Source of the DNA: Lophius americanus
Taxonomy: Eukaryota > Chordata > Actinopteri > Lophiiformes > Lophiidae
Length of the DNA stretch: 64,000 nucleotides
Reading direction: 5' to 3'
Assembly: GCA_037951165.1 (NCBI GenBank)
Contig: JBBDHG010000098.1
Coordinates: 1,098,001-1,162,000, forward strand
Part shown: in pieces, positions 1 to 12,957 of the stretch
Numbering within the stretch: position 1 is the first letter of the stretch
Layout: each line of letters starts with the position of its first letter
The notes under the pieces: generated by a model
What the model was told of the DNA's origin: nothing
Database searches by the model: none
Seen by the model: the letters and a program-made list of their open reading frames with translations, nothing else
Translations under genes and position numbers: made by a program

Positions 1-1185
1 AACTACAGCCATTCATAGTTGGATGTCCTTCTCCTGCTGGGAAATAAGAATGTTTAAAATAAATATAAAATAAATGTATATCCCTTAATGAATGAATGTT
101 ACATTTGAAATTATCTTAATATTAATCTGGTATCATTTGAACCAGCTTTACTCATTTTCTTTGAAAACTACAAATTGTGAATATTCCTCTGGCCTTTCCC
201 GTAGACTTAATAGTTTCGTTACATTTTCTCCGTGTGCAAGCAAGACCTATGTTGTCTCTCCTCTCCGAACTCTCTACTCCCTCATTTCCTGGCATCCCTA
301 GCAAATGTTTATACAGTCAGAGGCTCTACAGCCAGAAATATTCTTTTGGGAGAACTGAGAAGGAAGGAAGAGGGTGGAATCCTACAGGGACCCCAGTGAG
401 AGTCAGCGGAATGACATATATCAGATTTTAAGAGACGTACTGTATGCTCCCGTTGACGTTGAAGGCCGTAATATGTCGAGACAGTGACGGTGAGACCTTT
501 CTTCTAGCGCAACACCTAAATCCGAATGTCTTTTGTCAGGTCTGTGTTAAAAGGCATGTAGAAAATAGTATTACTGTATTTCTAAAAGATCAGTGTTCAC
601 ACCAGTTGGAGCCGATACTGTGAAGCTACAGCGATATATATGTCAAAACAATTCAATGGTGAGTCCAGCCTCTCGTTTATTTGTCAGATGGGATAGGCTC
701 CAGGCCCCGTGGACCCTGAACAGAAAAAAGGCTATAGATAATGATGATGATGAGGGTTTGAAAGTTATAGATGGTCACTGCTTAAAATATGCAACTGACC
801 TTTTCCAAAAGCAGTTCTCTCACACACTAAGGTCTGTGGATATCAAATTTGAAAACGTTCCACGTAATACATTTTGAGTCGTCATGTTAACATGACGGAT
901 GCAGCTTTTCTGGCATAACATATAAATTAAAAGTTTTCAATTTCTTTGCTTTTTTTTCAACAGACCATATCATTTGTTCGTTGTTGACCTTTATCTGTTG
1001 GAACCTGCAAACCACCAGAAAAAAAAGTGATTCCATACTAGAGACGAAACAAACGGAACCTGGCTGTTTTAGCCAGAATTTGATCAATGCAACATTTCAT
1101 ATCTGTAAGTCTGTAAGTCCAGATGAAGGAGGAATGTTTAAGTCAGAAGTAGCTTCATTTTGAGGGCTTTAACCTTCAGAGCACA
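1..1185. other. Non-coding stretch
   Basis: No coding exon or RNA gene is recognised. The only identifiable piece is a short dispersed-repeat tail near 683-756. Confidence 0.5.
683..756 (+). repeat. Fragment of a common fish dispersed repeat (tail end)
   Basis: The string around GGGATAGGCTCCAGGCCCC followed by a CCCTGAAC-like segment and an ATGATG-rich end resembles the tail of a dispersed repeat frequent in fish genomes (GGGATAGGCTCCAGCCCCC, then a GATAAGCGG and ATGGATGG tail). Related pieces are at 9420-9481 (minus) and 35838-36088 (plus). Confidence 0.5.
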
Positions 1186-1531
1186 TACACTGATAGGCCA
1201 TAACATTATAACCAACAGAACATCTCCAGAACTGCAGGTCTTCTTGGTTGTTTCAGGTCTGCATTCAGCAAAGTGGTCTAAGTTATGAGGACTGGTGAAC
1301 TTTGGACAGGGTCATGGATGCCCAAGGCTCATTGATACGTTGAAGGGAGTTAAGGCTTGCCCATGTTGTCTATTACCACAGAAGTGCTGCTGTTACACAA
1401 ATTGTTGAAAATGTTGATGCTGACTCGATCGAGGTTTTAAACCACAGAATGTATTACGAAAGTCTCCTGGTGGTGATGGCGGTCTACACAGTCCCAGGCA
1501 ACTGGGTTTAATGTTATGGCTGATTGGTGTA
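1186..1531 (+). mobile_element. Tc1-like DNA transposon relic, internally deleted
   Basis: Ends are inverted: left TACACTGATAGGCCATAACA, right TGTTATGGCTGATTGGTGTA, about 24-26 bp with a few mismatches, bounded by the TA target dinucleotide expected of Tc1/mariner elements. The interior on the plus strand resembles part of a Tc1-family transposase gene, including a stretch like the DNA-binding region (AGGGTCATGGATGCCCAAGG), but has no usable frame. At 346 bp it is far shorter than a full element of about 1.2-1.6 kb. Confidence 0.8.
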
Positions 1532-2515
1532 AATTATAATGAAAAAAGAATAGGAAAAAATCTACATTTTACATCTTTGACATATTTATGTAGCATATAT
1601 ATTCCTTTTAGTCCCATCTTGAGAAGAGGAAAACCTTTGATAACCTTAAATTCTCGAGGATTGAAGTCGTGAAAGTGTGAAAGTTCTTTCGGATTATAAT
1701 GATCACATGAGAAGACATTCTAAAGAACAGACAAGAGTGTGACTTTTCTCGCCAGTCCTCTGCATTAAGATTTAATTTACAGTACAGTCGACATACAGCT
1801 GTGAAAATCCATTAGACCAGCCGTTTTCAGCTCAGTTCAGTTTTGTCCGTATATAGGGCGGCCTGGTGGACGGTTGTGTAACACCCAAGTCACACTCAGC
1901 CACAGCAAAATATAAATTTAGACGGAGACAATGGGGCTAGTCTGAGAAAACAGAATCTAAGACTGTCTGCTCTGATTCTGTCCAACTGAACAACGGCAAA
2001 AACAAACAGTCCTCCTGTACAGAACTTGGGTCGTTGTTTCAAACACACTTTCATGTGCTATTGTTTCTACCTTTCTGATCGATCTGGACTTCACCCTCAC
2101 TAATGGTGACAGGAGGGGAGGATCTTTAAATGCATGTGTGTGTGCGTGTGTTAGAAAGGGTATTGTAGTGTCATGCCCCCTTATGTCCCTCTTCTGCCTT
2201 GAGATGCTTGTCTCCTCTCCTCTCTTCCCCTCTCCTCTGACACTTAATCAATGCACTGGAAGTAGCCTTTCACACACAATCTAATTATATGGAAATGAGG
2301 GGAAACCAGTGGGTCTCTATACTAAGTGTGCTTAAACACAAGCATGCCTGCACACACACTCAGGAAACTACAGGACTAAGGAAAAAGAGACAGGAAAAAG
2401 GAAAAAGAGAGCAGCAGTCAGAGAGAAGGTTACAGCTAAATGGGGTTTACATTAAGTGCTACTCATATCTACAATAAGGTCATAACTGTAGTTGGGAAAC
2501 AGACTGTGCCGCTAG

Positions 2516-2523
<8 letters not shown>

Positions 2524-2559
<36 letters not shown>
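2524..2559. repeat. (CA)n microsatellite
   Basis: Uninterrupted CA dinucleotides, about 18 units. Confidence 0.95.
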
Positions 2560-2563
<4 letters not shown>

Positions 2564-3427
2564 AATACAAACGAGAACATACTGCTATATCTCAAACATA
2601 GACACACAAATCATCTATATTGTATTTCTGTTGGTCCCCATTGTGCTTTATTTCTGTCCATTTATCAAGTTTGGTGTGTGTGCAGGGGGGAAGGTGATGC
2701 TGGGAGGTAGATCAGGGTCAGGATTAACTCATAAAATAAATCAGGTTTTTGCAGCCATTAAAGTCAGATACGACTCGGGCGTCTGTCTGAGGAAACTGCT
2801 CAGCTCGGACTGCCTACTCATGCAATACTACAAGGCTCTCATTGTCGGCCCCAACACATGACGATACACACTGTCAGGAAAGATTTGATGCACTTTTGTC
2901 ACTTTTATTTTTACTGAAACTGGTTTGTTTATACAGACGATTCTTGAAATCAACATGCGGCTAATTTCTTAAGCTACTTTAATAACATCTTAAGTGGCCT
3001 TTACTTTTGTACTCTTGCAATTTTTACTTTTGATATGATGATAGAAGAAACTCATTTTTGTGGGTGAAAGGTTTGTCGGATCAGTGCTGTAAGAGATTGA
3101 ACAAACCCAGTGAAAACTGGTCCAGTGTTTTGTTCTACTCATTCAATCACGCCGTGACAACTAAACAAAAGTTTTTGATCAACACGGGTTCAAATATTAA
3201 TATTTGGATATTGAATGTCAGAAATAACACATCACAATATATACACAATATAATTAAGTGAAGTAGATTTTTTTGGACAGCTGTATCTTGTTGTTTATCT
3301 ATACACTTTGTATATCAACATGATAATAAAGAGTTAATATTAATATTAATATGAAAAAGAAAAAGAAAAAGCTTAACTTAAGAAAAAAAAGAAATGCACC
3401 ATGACAGCTGTCAGTCGGACCTTTACA

Positions 3428-3429
<2 letters not shown>

Positions 3430-3460
<31 letters not shown>
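3430..3460. repeat. (CA)n microsatellite
   Basis: Uninterrupted CA dinucleotides, about 15 units. Confidence 0.95.
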
Positions 3461-3462
<2 letters not shown>

Positions 3463-4000
3463 GTCAATTAGGAGCCATGCTGGGCTGAACAGTAGTGAGC
3501 TGACTGGGTCACATGTTTACCCCCTGCAGCAACTGTTGGCAGCAGACCAACATTATAGCAGACGTGACCAGACACACGCACACATATGCACTGTTTTTGT
3601 CATTGTTAGAGCATATAGAAAAATAAACTACTATTTTGCCAGAATTATATGACTACAGGTACAAAGCCAGGAAACACATATACAAACTGATGGATACTAA
3701 CGCCCAGTTGTCCCCTTTGACGAAGGTTTTCCATGTATTACAATACAGCCATGCAAACAGTCCTTTGAGCTTTAATGTTTCTATGCTAAGATGCTAACAG
3801 TTACATATCTAAGATGTTGATAGGGTTCCCCATGTTTGTTATTTGTCCCTAGCATTCGCTTATTAGCACTAAACAAAAAATGCAACTGAGGCTGACGTGA
3901 ATGTCATGAGTTTGGCTGGTGCCTGGACATAAAAAAAAAATAAGAAGAGATTTTGACAAACCAAATTTCTTTCCAAATTTTGTGGCAATCCATGTTGTTG

Positions 4001-4105
4001 TTCAAAGGTTCAAGGTAGGAGTGAGGTATGGGGACAGGTTAGAGGTAGGACTGCATCAAGGATGGACTCTGAGCCCCTTCTTGTTTTCTACGGTGACAGA
4101 CAGAC
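4001..4105 (+). mobile_element. Degraded LINE reverse-transcriptase remnant
   Basis: A short reading segment gives VGLHQGWTLSPFLFSTV, which resembles the reverse-transcriptase motif V-x-Q-G-x-x-L-S-P-x-L-F of RTE-like non-LTR retrotransposons. Flanking sequence is decayed and no element ends are visible. Confidence 0.55.
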
Positions 4106-4406
4106 ATTACAGTAGTGTAACACTCTCTAAATATAGCCAGTGGTGCCCCATTAACTTTTATTGTGGACCTGGTGTGCAGAGAAATGTTGTCAGTTGAGAA
4201 TGGCGTCAAGAAGGAATCACACACAACCCGATATGAAATCTGTTCATTTAAGGAGTTTCTGCATGTACAGAAATTTCGGGAAGAACTTCACTTTGTTTCA
4301 CTGCTTTGTGTAGAAAAAGTAAATATTTAATATAAAAAATCGCTTTTTATTAAATGGGATTAAGGGAAACATTAATAAAGGCTTTAACACAAACTAATTC
4401 CAAATA

Positions 4407-4925
4407 CAGTGTTTTGAAAAAGTATTGCACCCAGTCCTGTTTTTTTTTCTATTTTTGTGCGCATCTCATATTGAACAGTGTCAGATCTCCAAACAAGATT
4501 TAACAAAGACGACACTAGTAGCCTCAACGTTCAAATTGTATTTAATAAGGTAGAAAGGCTCTCCTACATCAGCAATGTAAGTGACTTAGTAACTCCAAAT
4601 CCCACACAGGTTAGAAGGAGAATAGAAATAGTGCGTTTCTCCCTACCCACTTCTATCCTAGCGTCATAAGGGATTTGCTCCACCGCCTGTGAAGCTGAAG
4701 AGGTTTAAGCGAGAGTGAAAAAGTGCTCACCCCAGTGCACTTATTTTTTGCCACCTTGAGCAGCAATAACTACCATCAATGGCTACTAATAACTGGAGAT
4801 CAACGTTTGGCATCACTCTGGGAGACTTTTGGCTTACTCTGCTTTAGTGCAGCCACAGTGGAGGCTTTATGAACATGACCTGTTCTATGGGAAGGGTCAT
4901 AATTGTTTCAAGTCGTTATTTGCAA
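4407..4925 (-). mobile_element. Tc1-like transposon relic, antisense
   Basis: The left edge CAGTGTTTTGAAAAAGTATT follows a TA and resembles the terminal repeat of a common fish Tc1/mariner family (CAGTG..GAAAAAGTATTTGCCCCC). Internal sequence around 4745-4915 (GAGCAGCAATAACTACCATC, then GCAGCCACAGTGGAGG) matches antisense transposase of that family as I remember it. No right end was found and no open frame remains. Confidence 0.65.
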
Positions 4926-6413
4926 ATAACGTGTCTCACTGTGGATGTGTAGAGTACCGGAGTATTAGAAATATTGCAACCATTTCTAAAGTGACAGATT
5001 TCAATCAACATTATTCCTCATCTGTTCTGGAATTTCTTTTGATTTTAGCATAGCGCGCTACTGGTGAGCGCTACATGCCAACCTCCTGCTTCTGACAAAG
5101 ATCCATTTCAACGATGACTTGACCTGAGTTGCCTCTTGCTATTCAGGTTGCATTCATTCATCTCAAATGTTATCCTAAGATCCAACATAGTTAAATGGGA
5201 GATACACGCAAATCTGGAAGAGAAATCAGGAAGGGTTCCGGGAACGTCCAGTAGATCATAGTGCTAAGAGAAACGTGACATGTTCATGTCCAGCATGAGC
5301 CATGATGGGCCTCGTCACTAAAACCACACAGTCCAGAGACAGGAAAGAGAAAAGAGAAGAAAGGTTTGGACGGGGAGAATTAATAGGATGTGGGCAACAG
5401 AAAGGAACTGATGTGATAACAATACAACAAAAGACTTGAAGAGAAAACGAGCGATACATGGGAGACAAAGTGATAAAGTCTGTGTGAATTCACTATAAAT
5501 GTGTAGTGAATGTCTTGGCGTCCTATCAGGTGGCTTCAAACCCATGAGCGATCTGGTGCGGGAACTACAAAGTGGATCCTGGGGACTAAAGGAAGAAGCC
5601 TTTTTTGATCGCACTAATTAAAAGCCATTTTGTTTAAAACAAACAGACACAAGTCTAATTGGCTCGTTTCCATAAGAAAGGCAAGGATGTTGAAAGTGGA
5701 AGAAGGCATGGAGGAGGGAGGAAGTATGTGCGTCTGTGCGTGAGGAAGCGGTGGTGGTTGGATCAGAAGGAAGCCGCGTTCAGTCTGGCACATTCACCGC
5801 GTCAGACGTACACCAGTAAACACGTAAGCACACACACCACACAGACACACAAATTTGGACCTATTATAAGGGATACCCATTAATATCCTGAACATAAAAA
5901 GTCAGTGAAACGAGAGAACAAAAAAAAAGTGAAATAAGCCTTTTTAACTAGTATTTTTAATACTTTAATGTCCTTGTAGAGAAATTTGATCTGGTTCAAC
6001 TGCAGTTTCTCAGAAGTTAACATACGCTAAGAAAAAAACGAACATTGCATCTACTCAATTTAGTTCGGTCAACCACTCCCAGACGAGTAGATTGAATAAG
6101 TGGAAATAAAACTTTGACCAGATGTCACTAAAATATCTTCATTTGGTGCAACATCATACATAATTGATTAATTTAATCAATAAAGTTATTTTTTGATTTA
6201 GTAAATACAATTATATAATACGTACTGAACACGGTCATGTTGAATTTACTAAAGACAGCTATGGAATCCCCAAATATTTTACTATTACATTGATGTTATT
6301 AAAGACAATTAAATAAAGTTTTAATTGTCAAAGCTGTAAGGATTTAGTTCTTTCTGCAGAAAAACAAACATCATATAATGCAAACATGGGAGAACCATGT
6401 TTCATTTATTGAA

Positions 6414-6530
6414 CATAATTATGTTGAATGTACTAAACACAATTATGTTGAATGTACTAAACACAATTATGTTTAATGTACTAAACACAATTATGTTGAA
6501 TGTACTAAACACAATTGTGTTGCATTTCTA
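6414..6530. repeat. Tandem array, ~24-bp unit
   Basis: About 4.5 copies of a unit like CACAATTATGTTGAATGTAC plus TAAA, with single-base differences. A diverged extra unit lies at about 6222-6255. Confidence 0.9.
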
Positions 6531-6949
6531 CACAACACATTTATCTAATCCCAGAACCTTTTGATATTTCATTAATAGAATGCAACACCTTTGTTTTAAT
6601 TGTAAAAGATGCAATTGTAATGCAAACAACATCTATGTTTCATTTCTCTGACTGTACAACAAACAGAAGTTAACATACAAAAGGATTTTTGAATGAATAT
6701 CTCACGGCACAATGGGGAATATTGCGTATGCCCGAATTTTCCATTATTGCATCTTTCTAAAGAAGTGGGCATTTAGTTGTGTACTTTTGGAATAAACAAA
6801 TGTTGACACAAAGTGTCAGTTAAGGGCTCCCTTGATGGGAAAAAGTGGGGAACCACTGCTTTAAGAGGAAGAGTATGCAGTCACTATCTATGTATGCTAC
6901 ACTTTTGAAGGCATTTTTTATTTTGAGTTTTACCGTTTGATTTGTAATG

Positions 6950-6980
6950 CAACACCAAGTCACTTTTGGACTTGGTGTTG
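6950..6980. repeat. Perfect inverted repeat (12-bp arms, 7-nt loop)
   Basis: CAACACCAAGTC at 6950-6961 pairs with GACTTGGTGTTG at 6969-6980. Confidence 0.9.
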
Positions 6981-8369
6981 TTTTGTACACATCTTTTTGG
7001 TGAACAATTACTCTAACTAACTAACTATCTAACTGGTTCACTGATAAATGCTGTGACTGTGTTCCCTGTAACTGCTTGGCCAGTTTACACCAATTTAATG
7101 CTTTTAATTTGAAGAACCAGCCGTAGGATATTCCATCATCATGGATCAGCCATATCTCAAATGGTGAAGCTGATGTCAGTGAGATAAAATCACAGACAGT
7201 GACACTGGATTACATGCATGCATTTCCTGTGAAATCCTCTTCACAAAAAAATGTTAATACGCTGATTATTCGCTATTTTTGAAAAAAAAAAAAAAACTAT
7301 TATTAAAAGCATCACACATATGATTTTGTTCCGTGAAAATGTTATACATTTTAACTTTTTGGGGAAATGCTCTTGCAGTAATGAGTCAGAAACACCTAAG
7401 TTTACAAATTTAGTGGTACCTCCCTGATGCACACCGGAACCAACAGCAGAATCTTTAACTGAAGGGGAAAAAAATCTCAGAAAGGTACATGGATGTTCCC
7501 TCAATTTCTTAAAAAAACTTTCCGGGGGTTCTGCTGCAACGGGTTCTAAACCAAGCTGTGAGAAGAAACAATCGTTGGTGATTCACTGTAAACGTAAAAA
7601 AAATCTCAGTGAATTAATTTATTCTATGACAAAACAATATTAATTTTTCCATTCTGCCAAATTCTTGAGGAACATTACCATAAATGTAGACACATTCCCA
7701 CTCACAAACCTGGGTTTGAACAAGGAACAGATTGTCTCTTTGCATCTCTGAGTCATCACTTCAAGGCCTACAGCTCCTCTGGCTGAGTTCACACCGTTCT
7801 GCTTAAACGGACTGAAGTCCACTCAGCCGAGCTTCATCTGAGTGGTTTAACCAAAATGAACCGTTTCAGAATGGACTGGGCTTGACTAGCCGAGCTATAA
7901 TTGGGATATAATCCAGTTTAGCCGGTGCACTTAAGCTGCTATAGAAAGAGTGAGCGCTGGGAGGATCCAGATTGGTTAGTGGTTCATGCTTATTTCTAAC
8001 AGCACAAGCACACATTCTCAGATTAACTGCTGATGTTGCAACCAAAGATTCTTTGAGCCCTGATTTAAGGAAATTTTCATCTGACTCAACTCACTCTCAC
8101 TGACAAACCATTAGCCACACTGTATTTTTTTTTAGTACATTTTAGTTTATTCTTGGTGCTTTTTATATTCATAATATTCTGTACTATTTGAATAGTAATG
8201 CCTTTTATTTTTGCTGTCAAACATTTTTACTTTTCAACATTTTTGATTTACAGTTGAATCAATACTTACTTTTTTTTATTATTTCCCCTTAAAGGGATAT
8301 ATTTGAAGTGCCCTCGCAGTTTCCACATCTGCTTCCGCTTCTGATCATAAATGATATACTCAATAATTA

Positions 8370-8930
8370 TTTCATGTATAATTTTCAAATGTTATACCCA
8401 CATAGTGTGAGGAAGAACTGGATTGATTGTGGGAAAGGTCGGTTTTATATTTCCGGCCCTACGGGGTGTTTTCTCTCCAAAGGTATTTGTGCTTTAATAT
8501 CTCAACTGTTGGTCTAATTCAGTCCAAATTCTGTGCATCTGAATGAACTCGAGGACAGCTATCTTTTAAATATCACGTTACGCTAATGCTTCATATTTTC
8601 CTAACTAAGAGGATCTTTTTACGAAAAAAAACGGTTTTCCAGACATAACTTCCCAACCATTGGTCCGATTTAATCAAAATTTGGTCCATATGAATTGACC
8701 AGAGGAGATCTATGCTATATAATACGATTTTTTACTTCAGTAGTTCATATTTACTCACTTACGACAGTTTAATTCTTTTTCTTTTTCTACAGAAAATGCA
8801 GATTTTTTTTTAACTTCAGATTTCATTTGAGGAGTTCCATCAGGGGTTTGCTTGTACAACAAAGATGACTAGCAACTTTTTGGGGATATGCCCTTGTTGT
8901 CGATAACGACAGCGAGGGTTTAGTTTTTTT
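8370..8930 (+). repeat. Dispersed repeat DR1, copy A
   Basis: The longest copy of the unclassified family. Landmarks: ACCCACATAG, GGAAGAACTGGATTGATT.GGGAAAGGTC, CCAGACATAACTTC, a CATATGAATTGACC segment, and the 3' block TTGCTTGTACAACAAAG..GGGATATGCCCTTG. The middle unit (Phe/Lys-like T/A runs, CCAGACATAAC, ATTGGTCC, GAT(C)TAT) appears twice, so the element has an internal duplication. No frame and no terminal inverted repeats are obvious. Confidence 0.75.
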
Positions 8931-9330
8931 ACTTCAGTAACTTTACTATTTTAATAAAGAATGTGCATAAGGAAGGACACGGATATCCCTATGTTTTTCA
9001 TTTCAATGGTAACGTTAACTCAAAGATTCTCTATGATATGTAAAGTGGCTGTGCGTCACGTTTTTGGTTTTTAATAATTGTCACGGTCATAAGGTACACA
9101 TACTTAAAACGAGCCGTATCGGGAGACTCAAGTGAGCAGGAGACCGGAGAAGGAACATTTTCAGTAGTCTTTGTGTGTTATCTCTCTTGCTGCTTTTTGC
9201 AGCGTCCAATTGAATCTCTGTGGTTGGAAGTTTAGTTTCTCTCATGTGACCCTATTTGAACTGTCAGATATCTGCTTTATTTTTCTGATTCATTCAAGCA
9301 TCTGCTTAAAATAAACCATAATTTCCTTAT

Positions 9331-9384
9331 ATAATAATAATAATAATAATAATACATTTAATTTATAATGCACTTTACATTGCA
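9331..9384 (-). mobile_element. LINE 3' tail fragment with (ATT)n
   Basis: (ATA)n followed by ATACATTTAATTTATAATGC and CACTTTACAT is the reverse complement of the 3' end of the LINE at 59841-60661. Confidence 0.8.
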
Positions 9385-9419
9385 GGTGCACGCAGTACAT
9401 ATTGTTAATTTATATCTGT

Positions 9420-9481
9420 GACCGCAGATTCCTGTTCAGGGTCCCGGGGGGCTTGACCCTATCCCAGCTGACGTTGGTTGA
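9420..9481 (-). repeat. Fragment of a common fish dispersed repeat
   Basis: GTTCAGGGTCCCGGGGGGCT and CTATCCCAGCTGACGTTGG form the reverse complement of the tail also seen at 683-756 and 36015-36088. Confidence 0.55.
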
Positions 9482-9804
9482 GAGGCAAGTCGTCAATTCA
9501 TCGCAGGGACCAAACATAGTGACAGACAACCCCTTCACATTTTCATTCAAACCTACAAGCAAAATAAAGTCACCAACCCCGCTATATTGCATGTTTAATG
9601 TAAATATGTTTTTTTATTTCCTTTTTTTAGCAAACAAAGTGAAAGTTTGTTTTGCCCTGAATGTTGATGAACACATTTTATTTGCTGAGCTTGCATTTTC
9701 CATTATGTGGAAGTCACAAAATTATTTCATTAAAGGCTAGAAAAGTTGCACAAATGGAACAGGTTAAGATGAATATGGATTTGCATTCACATCGTTCCAG
9801 TTGT

Positions 9805-9880
9805 TTTTCTGACTGTGGGGGTTTGAACCAACAACCTTCTTTCCGAGGGAACACTACGCCACTATGTTGACTTCCTTTAA
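9805..9880 (-). mobile_element. tRNA-derived SINE-like fragment
   Basis: On the minus strand GGTTCAAACCCCCAC resembles a tRNA B box, preceded by a tRNA-arm-like segment. Arms do not fold into a full cloverleaf by eye, so this is not called as a tRNA gene. Confidence 0.4.
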
Positions 9881-10771
9881 ACTCAATATTTCTGTATTAA
9901 AAAGGTCATCTTGTTCTGGACCTGGACCACGGTTCGCTCTTAATGATGGATTGAGAGGGATGTTAATCAGGGGGGGACATTAAAGAAAAATTTAAAGGTA
10001 CATTGTAGTTACAGCGTCGCTTATCCATTTAAAAATCCTCTCTTTCATGCTTTCCTGTCTTTGAAAAATAATTTACGATCCTATTAGTCAGTAATGGAGA
10101 ATGCAAGTTACGAAATTGTCAGGTGAGATGAAGCTGGTACATTTTATTTAAGTCTTTGTCCCACCGGTGTTTCCGTTCTCTTCTTTTACATATATTAAAG
10201 GAAGTGGTGTCAATAAAGGTTAATTTATGAAGTCGGGCTGATAGTTTGTAGTCTGATAAAACATAACTCACAATGTTTAATAAAAAGGCTTAAAGATGTG
10301 AAACTTGACCAGGTGCTGAGCCAGGATAGACACATCCCAACGTCAAGCATCTGAGCATATTTCCCTGAGTCTTGACCTTTTCCTTTAAAGTTACTTGCCC
10401 TACACAGGACAATGAAAAAATAATCAGGGAGCGCAAGAAAGAAAGGGTGAGAGAATTAGAAATCACAAAGGAATTACACGTTCTCTTGGCTCATATGATC
10501 TATTATTAATCCAATTTTGAACGGACCCCTTACATTTTTTTTGGGGGGGGGGGGGGAGAAATCACATTCAAAAAATTAATGAGGTAAACGTAATGATCTG
10601 AGATGATCAAAGGATATCAGTGTTGGGCAAAGTATAGCCACCAATTAGTAAAACAAGCGCAGGAAAGGGACTAAAATATGCACCACCCCGCCTGATGAAA
10701 AGACAGGGTCAGAGAGAATGGACTAATTTCACAAATGAAACAACGTGCACTGAGAAGGGCCCCTGTGTGTG

Positions 10772-10809
<38 letters not shown>

Positions 10810-12039
10810 CCAGGACGGGGGGTGTGAATGCAGGTCATGTTTAGATTCCCCCTGGGTGTATGAGCAGAGGAGTCAGGGAGGTCCCATAAGAGCAGCAGGA
10901 GAGGAGCTGGCTTTACTTTGATAACAATAATAAGGTATTTTTCTCTGCCCCTCTTCCTCTTTTACTCTGTCTGTCTCATTTTTTTTTACACCACATTGGC
11001 ACAATGAGCCCTGCCGCTCACGTTTGATCCATGAAAGAAGCTTGTTATTTTTTTTTTATGTTTTTTTTTTGTTTTTGAAGAGTTTGATGCACAAAGGAAC
11101 AGAGGGGTGGAAAAGTTTGGAAATAGGCTGCCTCTGTCCGACTTGGACTTTCGTTCATTAAGAAAGTCTCAAGGGGTACACATCTTTTTGTCAGTTCTTG
11201 TTTTGTTATTTTCTTATTTTTCGGACGTATTTTCTTATCGAGCTGCTTGACCGACTGATGGTGCACTTCAGTGTGTATATTAGAGAACGATCTCACTGCC
11301 AGTCCTAATGCTCAATTGCAATGTTTTCTTAGATTGGATTCTTTTGTGTATCTGTTAACACTCCTTTAAAATGTGACCTACATCAGACTCCAGTATGAAC
11401 AGAAGGCCCTAAACTGACCCGTTTGCGAAAACGAACAATAACAAAGATTGTCGTGCAGCATGCTGTCAATACTGAAGAAAAATGGAGAATTTAGTTTGAT
11501 TGTAATTGAAGTTAGTTTGAATACATTCATGTTTGTAACACGTTAAACAGCAGAGGATTGAAACGTGGGAAAAAAATGTAGTCAAAAGCAACTCCCGCAG
11601 ACACGGCTTTATGATGAAAGATGACTTCAAAGTTTCATGAATTCTGTTCTGATGGTTCGGACTGAGGTAACGTTGCAAAAATTCTGACCTAAGTTTGATT
11701 TAGGACCTCATATGGAAGTGGCCGAAATTAGAACTGGAAAGGATCCGATTCCATGTGTTTTTTGCTGTTCACACTGCCATGAAAAAGTCACATGGGAGCC
11801 AACATATCAGAGCTAAACCCCATTTTTCCTGCAGTGTGAACACTTTGTGTAGACAAAAATGGTCTATTATATAGAAAAAAATTGATAGTGTTGAAGTGTA
11901 AGTGTGCCACAGACATCTGGCTCTGGTATCACAACTATCAAAGAATTTGCTGAAAGCAAACATTCACACTCAAAGCATGATAAGAGAAGCTGTGTTGCAA
12001 AGGAGGCTTAAGGTACAGATGTCAAAGTCCTGGGTTTTA
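9881..12039. other. Non-coding stretch
   Basis: No gene is recognised. It contains a poly-T/poly-G run near 10530-10557 and a (GT)n tract at 10764-10808. Confidence 0.5.
10764..10808. repeat. (GT)n microsatellite
   Basis: About 22 GT units with one GC interruption. Confidence 0.95.
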
Positions 12040-12103
12040 CATTTGAGATTTGATCCAAATGTAAAGTGCATTATAAATTAAATGTATTATTATTATTATT
12101 ATT
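12040..12103 (+). mobile_element. LINE 3' tail fragment with (ATT)n
   Basis: ATTTGAGATTTGATCCAAAT through AAATTAAATGTATTATTATT is near-identical to the 3' tail of the LINE copy at 60600-60661. Only the tail is present, as expected of extreme 5' truncation. Confidence 0.85.
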
Positions 12104-12596
12104 AACTAAAAAACCTGTTTACGCACAGATTAATTTACTTTTCAACTCAATGGTTGTGATGTAAATAGCAGAAAATCAACATTCAAGTAACAAAATAATG
12201 TGTCCACAAACTTCCTGTTGAATGATATTTAGCTGCGGTCAAACAAAAGTTACGATTGATTAAGTTACAAACTCAACCTAACAGTCGTTCACAGTGCAGA
12301 CAGGAAATACCTATAAATAGGTTACCATGTTAGCAGCTCATTCATTCTCATTCAACAATGGTTTTATTTAAGATAGTCCCTCTGAGGCAGCTGTGTTCCA
12401 GAGTTCAGCTATATACAGCCAATAAGAGATAAAACTGAGAGTTGCTATAATACAGACCATAATATGGTTACGCATGAAGATGTTTTACCCTTCATCTGTG
12501 AATACTACTTGAAAGAAAATACGTAAGTAGTCACTCAACTCTGAAGGCTTTTAGTCACTTATGAAGAAAATGGGCCCCCCTTTCTGTGTGCCATTA

Positions 12597-12957
12597 AATA
12601 ATAATAATAATGATAATAATACATTTAATTTATAACGCACTTTACCTTTGGATCAAATCTCAAAGTGCTCAAAAGTAAAAGCAGATAAAAGCATTAATAC
12701 AAATATATATAATAACTACATAAAAACCTGACCAAAAAGCAGCAATGTTTAATAAAGTTATGGGTTCTGCTAAAAAGGAAAGTTTTAAGTCATTTTTTAA
12801 ATGTGTCAGTCGTCTGTGGAGCCCTCAGATGGTCAGGGAGGGCATTCCACAGACGACAGCAGAACAGAAGGCCCGATCACCCATGGTGCTGAGCTTAGTC
12901 CGGGAAAGGAGGAGGCGGTATGAGTCAGTGGGGTGAGTAGTTCTTTTAAGTAGGGAG
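12597..12957 (-). mobile_element. CR1/L2-like LINE 3' end, 5'-truncated
   Basis: The reverse complement aligns closely with 60285-60661: it encodes the end of the reverse-transcriptase ORF (a GDRAF-like and W.ALPDHLR-like region, here broken) and ends in the same 3' UTR and (ATT)n tail. Relative to that copy it lacks about 27 bp near 12920, between short direct repeats. Confidence 0.85.

Larger units (their letters stand above)
1532..3990. other. Non-coding stretch with two CA microsatellites
   Basis: No gene is recognised. It contains (CA)n tracts at 2524-2559 and 3430-3460. Confidence 0.5.
4926..8290. other. Non-coding stretch
   Basis: No gene is recognised. It contains a 24-bp tandem array (6414-6530) and a perfect 12-bp inverted repeat (6950-6980). 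Confidence 0.5.
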
